From assembly GCA_032622095.1 (NCBI GenBank), contig CP136069.1:66177319-66241318 (forward strand): 64,000 nucleotides of DNA. The letters run 5' to 3'. The translations under genes and the position numbers were made by a program. Under the pieces are notes generated by a model. It saw only the letters and a list, made by a program, of their open reading frames with translations. It ran no database searches and was not told the origin of the DNA. This DNA comes from Siphonodentalium dalli. Taxonomy: Eukaryota > Mollusca > Scaphopoda > Gadilida > Siphonodentaliidae. This document shows positions 57,437-64,000 of the stretch, piece after piece (position 1 is the stretch's first letter; the number at the start of each line of letters is the position of its first letter).

Positions 57437-58306
57437 CAGGGGGGGGGGCGGAAAAAAACTGCGGGACACAACGTACCGGGGGTGGGGGGGGGGTACCTAG
57501 GCGTCAAAAATTTACACGTAAATTTTGTCCTTATTCATTTAGGGGGGGGGGGGGGGTTGTCGGAAAAAATTTGCATGTAATTTTTTTCCAAATATGTATT
57601 TTCAGATTCACAACTTCAATTTTCTCTCATTTTATAGAATATGGATTAACCTTAATATCCAAATCATATATACATGAGTAGTACAATCCACCTGAAACAA
57701 TTTTGGATAACCACTGTCTTGGTTTACATGTGATATTGACCTCATTAACCCTCTTAATAATGCCGACTATGTCAGTGTCTACCAGTCGAATGCAGAATTC
57801 TACCCTGCGATCGCTTATCTGGCAAATGTTTACTGCAGAACTATCCCATGTATTAAACAATTTCTCCTCCAATGGTATCAGAAAACAGTTATATGCTGGT
57901 ATCTCACTCATCTCATTTGCATCTTTTTCAAATTCGAGGTAATGACTAGTTGTCATTTTTTAAAGTGCATACAAAGCGTTGCGATCACCAATATACATGT
58001 TTGTACATGTCATGACATCACGAGGTACAAATCTGCGTTCTACTGGTAGACAATGACCATTTTAGTCATAAATATCTAAACTAAGTTACCAAGCACCTTC
58101 TCGTGAATTGTATGCTCCGGTGTTTTTTTCGGTTTCCGGTCAAACCGAGTTGTTGTCCGGCTGGGGTAAATTTTATTTTTCTGGGGGGGGGGGGGGGGGA
58201 TGGTCAGTGGAAAAAACTGCAGTTTTTGCTGTTTTGGGGGGGCCCAACCGAAGAAAACAGTTTTTTCCACCCTGTGTCTGCAGTTTTTTTCCGCCCCCCC
58301 CCCCTG
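57437..58306. mobile_element. G-run TIR element A, 870 bp, 7-bp target duplication
   Basis: The left end CAGGGGGGGGGGCGG followed by AAAAAAACTGC is mirrored at the right by GCAGTTTTTTTCCGCCCC...CCTG. It is flanked by TATCAAT on both sides (57430-57436, 58307-58313). Internal G-runs at 57487, 57541 and 58183 suggest nested or duplicated ends. No coding sequence. Confidence 0.8.
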
Positions 58307-58830
58307 TATCAATGAATATTTAACCCATAATGATAACCAACTTCTCCCTTGTTAACTCTCGATACTGAACGCGTCGACAATCGGAAATTTTATTAATGAC
58401 ACAACGTTTGTTGGAAACGTGACACCAAGTATATAATAGGTTGAAATTGTTTCCATTGTTTGATTTTCCAAACAGTAATTAAGGGGGATATGTTGTTTTC
58501 AGAAGAACGAAAGCATATTCATTTTATAATTTTGGTCTGAAATGGCCATCAGTTGAACATATTCCAACCTTAGTTGAAAATGTCCAACAGTTGATGAGTT
58601 TGAAATGCCAGTTGGAAATTTCCAACCAAGGTTGATGCAATGGTATGTCAACTCTATGGATTTGGTCTGGTTGTTTGTGGATGGGTGCAGTTGGAAATTT
58701 CAAAGTGGAAACTCTCCCAACGGGGATCTGTAGTCACGTCCCCTGACCCATAAGTGTGTTAGTAGTATGCAACCAATACCCAGGTTTTTACAACAAACGA
58801 ATTTGGAAGACATTGCTTTATTGTGAACAC

Positions 58831-59150
58831 TTAATGCTTTGTCTTCTGTCCGTGTTTTGCAAGGCCAGTGTTGTACTTGTAAACCCTGCCACATTCACAA
58901 CTGAATGTGGTCCCACCGTGTACGGCAATTATGTGAACTCTTAAAGTGTTTGCGACAGAGTAACACAGCGTACATTCTGAGCATGAGCAGCCAGAGTTTC
59001 CACCGCATGCTTTTGCATGACGTTGCGGGTACCCTTTAGCGGTAAACGTTTTCCCGCGCAGACTTACTTTTATATGGACATGAGCCAGTTTGTATATTCA
59101 CGTGTGTCTGGAACGCCGTATTCTTGTGAAATGATTTTGTTCTTAATGAC
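58831..59150 (-). pseudogene. Decayed C2H2 zinc-finger fragment
   Basis: The minus strand reads KSFHKNTAFQTHVNIQTG-SCPYK, then, one frame over, GKTFTAKGYPQRHAKACGG, then CTLCYSVANTLRVHIIAVH, and CECGRVYKYNTGLAKHG followed by a TAA at 58833-58831. These are successive finger-like units: the C-x2-C-x12-H-x4-H spacing is complete in CTLCYSVANTLRVHIIAVH, and TG-SCPYK resembles the TGEKPYK linker. Frameshifts and missing Cys/His residues mark it as a relic. It lies between the two G-run TIR elements. It could be host-gene debris or part of an old transposon. Confidence 0.55.
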
Positions 59151-59341
59151 AAACCCCTGAGATTCAAAATAGTATTTCGGAGTCGCCAGACAAATGTGTG
59201 GAGCTTCTGCCACCATTCATTAATCAATATCTTGTTGTTGTTGTTTTTGTTGTTTTCGTTGAAGTGTTACCCGGACAGAGAAACAAACAGACTTTTAAAT
59301 CAGGAAAACACTTTGGACGTTTGAAAAGTATCCGCACCAGT

Positions 59342-59904
59342 CAGGGGGGGGGGGGGGTGACAAAATTTCTTCCGGCACGTATGCCGGGGTGGGTGGGTGG
59401 TCAAAGCCACCAACAAGCAATTTTTTCCGCAACTAAAAAAACAAATTCCTGCTTGTTTTTAGTGTTTTGGCAATGAGTTGGGCTTCAAAACCACTTTGAA
59501 TCAGTTTGAATGAGAGAAATAATGTAATTCTAACTGGTAAACTGACTGCAGGCAGTTATCGTGTTGTATTTTGTTGCAAATTTTGAAATCCAAGATGGCC
59601 GCTGGCAGCCATGTTTTTTTGGCCGAATGACCTCAAAATTACTCATTCCTATTTACATGTCCATGTTAACATCCATGATAAACAGTATGCACAGAAATTC
59701 ATATACAGCTGTTTACAGTGAATTTCCTCCCGCAAATCTCTGTTTTAGTGTTAAAAGGGGGGGGTGGGTGTCAAAAAATGGTCGGAAAAAACTGCCGAAA
59801 ACGGAAAAAAAATTGGCGGTGGGGGTGGGTGGGTACAAAAAATGATCGAAAGGGAAAAAATGCCATACGTGCCGGAATTTTTTTTCCGACCCCCCCCCCC
59901 CCTG
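59342..59904. mobile_element. G-run TIR element B, 563 bp, 7-bp target duplication
   Basis: It starts CAGGGGGGG and ends CCCCCCCCCTG, flanked by CACCAGT on both sides (59335-59341, 59905-59911). Inside the ends, TTCCGGCACGTATGCC is mirrored by CATACGTGCCGGAA, and TCGGAAAAA motifs recur. Same family as element A but an independent insertion, because its target duplication differs. Confidence 0.82.
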
Positions 59905-59911
59905 CACCAGT

Positions 59912-60299
59912 GGGTACTTCAACCGCGACAATAGGTACTTTCACAAGAAATTACACCGATTTGTTGATACTCATAAAATTATCGACAACAATTATTTAAA
60001 TCCTTAATTTGGCGTTTTGTATGATTCTAACACACGAAAAGGACTTTGTCCTATCATAAGTAATGTACATCTTTCCGGCTAGCTTCAGGATCACATGGAC
60101 AATTGAACACGGTTGTGATTATATCAATATTTAGTCAGAATTATTTCCTCAAGACTGTAAATTTTTCCAAATAATCATTTCAAATCATTAGAAAAGTCAC
60201 GATTTAAATGGGCCAGATAATTTCTATCAACGAGTGATAATCCATCTACTTAATATGTGGTTAATTGTTCTTCTGGTATATCGATTAACCGTCATTTTA
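59912..60299. other. No gene recognised
   Basis: AT-rich sequence without motif. Confidence 0.35.
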
Positions 60300-60416
60300 G
60301 CGATTTAGCTAATTTATCCCACATTATGTGGCTAAACATTTTCAAAAGTGGGCTAACAAAATTGCACAAGTGGTTAAAAAATGGCTACAAAGAATTTTGG
60401 ACCAGGGTGAACACTG
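60300..60416 (-). mobile_element. Solo end of an hAT-type element
   Basis: Reverse-complemented from 60416 the sequence reads CAGTGTTCACCCTGGTCC, then AAAATTCTTTGTAGCCA, then ACCACTTGTG and AGCCACATAATG. It aligns with the left end of the 2.3-kb hAT element at 6150 (CAGTGTTCACACTGGCC, AGCCAC repeats). No opposite end with a matching target duplication (TTCCCATC next to 60416) was found in the window, so it is truncated. Confidence 0.65.
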
Positions 60417-61861
60417 TTCCCATCATTTGCTAACTTCAAATGCATCTCAAACACGCCAGGAACTAAATGAGAATATGACTAAGACTTCAGAAACACTGCT
60501 GGGATGTGTCAAAAAATTGTCTTATTATATATTACTTACGTTTTGTATTGTTTGAAACAAATATGAATGTCTGAAATACGTGAGGTGACTTGCAATATTG
60601 TCTTAAATTACCACACCCCGTGTGCATTTATCACTGTATACCAGGGTACCAATTCCCAATGTACCGACTATTAATTTTCTGGTACACCTGTATGTATGTA
60701 TACCAATATCAATACCAAATCATCCTGATATTCCCGGTATCTCCCGGAACATTCTACAAGTTGTATGATAATCTGCAAGTGATGTGCCTATATGGTCGGA
60801 ACAATTGATTTTTAGGTTTGCTTTAAAACACCATAAAAATGTCTCAAGTCACACGTATTTATGGTACCCCAGGTTCATGATATTGTCTTTGGTGACCTAC
60901 AGTTGACATCAAGCTCAGTCATACTTCGCAATTTCATTTAAATTGTGTTCACAATATAACACAAATGAGCTAAATATAATTGTTATGTTATGTGGAGATT
61001 ATTTGCACAAATTCTTTGAAAGAAGGGCGGGTATCTGGAAATCATTTTTGAATTTTAAATATTAGGAGTGGGTACCTGAATATATGTGGAAACAAACTCG
61101 TAAAATAGTGGGAATACGTGGCGGTCACAACAGTGGCCATAATTTAAAACTAGTCGTGTCCAATAATTTTAAGAAACACTCATCTCAGCCATAATTATAT
61201 GGAATTACTTTGGCCTAGAAATGTCTACAATTTAAGATACGATGTGGCTAAAGAGCAGTATACCGTTTGGCCGGACGCACTAAAGAGCGGTACCTATAAC
61301 GTCATATTGGCGCATTGCATTTTAAATTCATACAGGTTGAAGTATGAGAAAATACCCAGCTCAGAATATTTCCTGGCCAGTTTATTCGCCAGCTGAAAAT
61401 GCATTGATATGCCTAGACCATATGGTTACAATTTGACATAAATTCACATTGTGAAGAGCGTTTCGTGTTATTACTGTTAATAATACCCGAGGCTGACATG
61501 GCGATATACTACTATACAGTATCAGGGACTGTTCCAGGGTTTGGTCAACCTTGAGGAGGGTATACGGGTGGGTGCGTTTGGCACTAAAGTGCGGTATACC
61601 ACCCCCATGATTTAACTTCACCTCACTCATTTTCTTCCTGATTAGGCCCTTAAATTTTAAGCAATGTTAACACGAAAACAAAACTATTCTCTCAATCTTC
61701 CGCTTTTAGTCATCTGGGTCAACAATATGTGACAGTTCGGGTTATGGTGTGTTATATTGGGGTATGAAACGCATGACATGATCGGCTGTTGACCAATCAC
61801 CGAACATGCTTTAGTATAACACACTTATATACTTATCTGATACTGAAATAAGCCCAAAGTG
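60417..61861. other. No gene recognised
   Basis: AT-rich; the frames at 60590-60808, 61199-61396 and 61382-61630 lack motifs. Confidence 0.4.
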
Positions 61862-61960
61862 GACTTATACCAGTTATTCCGTTTTATGGCGCGGGCCAAA
61901 GTGAAAAACACATTACAAAAATCGTACATCAGGTAAATCGATTTAGGTTCATATATAGCG
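61862..61960 (+). repeat. Dispersed repeat family, GCGCGGGCCA block
   Basis: ATACCAGTTATTCCGTTTTA, TGGCGCGGGCCAAAGTGAAAA, CATTACAAA, ACATCAGGTAA and TTTAGGTTCATA align with 8570-8665, and the first part with 3018-3052. Confidence 0.7.
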
Positions 61961-62436
61961 TAATTCAGTTCAAAATAATGGCTTATTTGCGTTTTTGAAA
62001 TATGTTCAATATCAGTTTATTTTCAGACGAACAGGCTGTTTCGTTAAACTTTAATATAAGCTATTTAACCTTAAACTAGATTGATATATTTAAGATTCAA
62101 CAGCAAAGTTGCGGCTTCACCCATAATAAAAATGTAGGTCTAGTAGAGTTGTGCCTATTGTCACATTGATGCATGATATGAGTTATATATTTCATCAGAA
62201 ATCAATTGTTGCCTGTGCTACAGAAACATTAGGCTGAGAATATCTTAAATGTCCACGATTTACAATAGAAGCCTATTCTAATCTTTATTTGAGCTGGTTT
62301 TTGCTCAACGAGTGCCTATATGAGACTCTCACTTGTCAAAATATGGGTTCGCTTGTTTCACCGGAAAATCAGAAAATGAAGCACCATGAGAGTACATTGG
62401 ACATAAGCCACTAGAGATGTCAGGTCTGATATAGAT
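61961..62436. other. No gene recognised
   Basis: AT-rich sequence, nothing identified. Confidence 0.35.
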
Positions 62437-62599
62437 AGAACCGCATGGGTGTCTGGATTTAGACGAAATTATCGCACGAGATTTGTTGGCGGAGCGATAC
62501 ATCGAGTGCGGGACGCGCAATCCCACACGAGAGGTATCGCGTTCTGCCAACAAATCGAGTGCGATAATTTCGTCTAGATTCAGACACTCATACGGTTCT
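62437..62599. repeat. Foldback hairpin, ~75-bp arms
   Basis: AGAACCGCATGGGTGTCTGG, TTTAGACGAAATTATCGCAC and GAGATTTGTTGGC at the left are mirrored, with a few mismatches, by GCCAACAAATCGAG...GATAATTTCGTCTAGA and GACACTCATACGGTTCT. The loop is around GCGGGACGCGCAATCCC. The open minus-strand frame through it (62329-62640) is a by-product of the palindrome. Confidence 0.85.
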
Positions 62600-62999
62600 A
62601 TTTTTATTACATATCTACGTATCATAGTAAGTTGACTCACAATCGTACATCTCCGGTACAGAAAATGTGAATTTAATTGAGTTTTAACGGAATTTTAGGG
62701 TTAACGCAACAATCAGACAGGGAGCCCTTCTATCCGCGAGTGAACTTGACCCATCTTGACCCGCGCCAAGGTGTTAATTGGGTTGTCGCCCTTGCGTTGA
62801 AAAGTTGAAAAAGTTAAAATAGTAACGGCGAAAGTCAGTCTAACAACACTGGATGAAATAGTTCCGTCGACAGATTGCACTAGTGCGATTTTGAGAATTA
62901 TCACACGCCTGGAACGTCGTGCGATCATGCGAATTACGTTGATAGATATGTAATAAAATATGGTGACGGACATGTGCAGAATGAAGTCAGAATGAGGGG
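62600..62999. other. No gene recognised
   Basis: The minus-strand frame 62713-62973 has no recognised motif or splice context. Confidence 0.35.
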
Positions 63000-63300
63000 G
63001 CTAGCATCACTAAATTCACCTTCTGTATGGGGACCCCATTCTGCTCATGCCTCATCTTCTTTGGAAACAATGTTTATTGTCAAATCAACAAGTGTTCTAG
63101 TTTCTTCAGAAACAATTTTTTTTTAGTTTAGTTTATCTACATTCACAAATTTGCAGATAATACATTGCATAATCGAGGTTCCCAATGGGTGCAATTCACA
63201 ATATTCACCATCTGGGAACATAGATCTGAGTCTAGGTCACCAATAGCAAATGAGGCTATGCAGAATGAGGTCCCCGGAGGATGAATTTGGTGATGCTAGC
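63000..63300. mobile_element. 301-bp MITE with ~45-bp TIRs
   Basis: The left end GCTAGCATCACTAAATTCAC, then CTTCTGTATGGGGACC and CCATTCTGC, is mirrored at the right by GCAGAATGAGGTCCCC...GAATTTGGTGATGCTAGC ending at 63300. AATGAGG occurs just outside the left end as well as inside. A target duplication is not clear. Confidence 0.7.
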
Positions 63301-64000
63301 ATCAAGCATGAAAGGTGTAGGTTGTTCGTTAAGTGTTCTCCAAACAATTTCACGTGCATGATCGTTTGACATATTTCGTCATCAAGACACAATTATTGAT
63401 ATCGACGGATCATGATAAGTAGAATCAGCCTGGAGATTGATAGAAAGTTAATGTACCGACCGTATATATGCCTATTTACAGAACCTGATAATATAAACTT
63501 GACCCAATACTCATTTCTGTCAACAATAGTGTCTAAATACATTTTTCTGAAAGAAAATGATCCATGTGGACGTTTTTATATAGTGTAACGACACCACAGA
63601 GGACAGTTTAATATTGCCGTATATTTGACTTCGCTCATGCCAATAACTGATATGTACCCCTGTACCAACCCGGATGTACCCCTGTACCAACCCGGATGCC
63701 TAAATTTAATTGCCACCATTGATTTTCTTTTCTTATTATTCCGACCAACTTTTAAACAATGTTAGCTTAAACAGACTCCCACATAAAAATGTTACATGTT
63801 AATTAAAGGGGTACTGTACACTAAATCCCGCCATATATGGGACCATCTCCTTTTATATTCAACAGAATATATGCAACACATGGATGGATTTGAGCCGTGG
63901 ATAAGTGCAAAATACATTCATTTACTTTATGAACGTTTCAAACAACATGATAATTATAGCGAAAATGAATTTATGACTGAAGTCATAAATTCATATTCAT
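63301..64000. other. No gene recognised; short tandem repeat and possible TTAA element end
   Basis: A 22-bp unit GTACCCCTGTACCAACCCGG-AT occurs twice at 63654-63697. TTAAAGGGGTACTGTACAC at 63803 looks like a TTAA-flanked element end opening toward the right edge, but the other end is outside the window. Confidence 0.4.

Noticed and set aside
62329-62640. 103-codon minus-strand frame
   Set aside because: Runs through a long palindrome, so both arms stay open by symmetry; no homology recognised.

Overview
The window looks like intergenic or intronic DNA from a repeat-rich marine invertebrate, most probably a mollusc or another lophotrochozoan (inference). The base composition is AT-rich. There are no bacterial operons. 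There are spliced exons with GT/AG sites, a tRNA-derived SINE, CR1-like non-LTR retrotransposons, hAT and TTAA-type elements and many MITEs. Most open frames are short and spurious. No complete, intact host gene is present.

Bases 1-20156 are a head-to-tail duplication of a ~10 kb unit (64-9966 and 9967-20156). The breakpoints lie inside a CR1-like reverse transcriptase gene, and bases 1-63 are the end of a further unit, so the array extends off the left edge. Each unit carries an AG microsatellite, a piggyBac-like MITE, a perfect foldback, one F5/8-type-C (fucolectin-like) exon on the minus strand, a 39-bp minisatellite (replaced by a 100-N gap in unit 1), a 2.3-kb hAT-type element with an internal SINE, and the 5' half of the reverse transcriptase. 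The 3' half of that gene follows once, at 20157-21214.

The middle (21.6-45.7 kb) is mostly repeats: a degenerate 100-150-bp array, an 800-bp element with long terminal inverted repeats (TIRs), a 535-bp hAT MITE, an AT-rich minisatellite and a nested TIR element. It also holds the other half of the F5/8C domain (exon at 32636-32869, minus strand). Its splice phase fits the duplicated exon in the 10-kb unit exactly, which implies a minus-strand fucolectin-like gene with a ~17-kb intron.

The right part holds a nearly full-length CR1-like retrotransposon (46003-49410, minus, broken only by two in-frame stops). Immediately beside it is the most interesting object: a ~5.2-kb element (49702-54937) with ~0.7-kb TIRs enclosing a decayed copy of an uncharacterised, multi-copy invertebrate protein family. 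This suggests that the family is carried by a DNA transposon. Beyond it lie two copies of a G-run TIR family with 7-bp target duplications, a decayed C2H2 zinc-finger fragment between them, a solo hAT end and several foldbacks.
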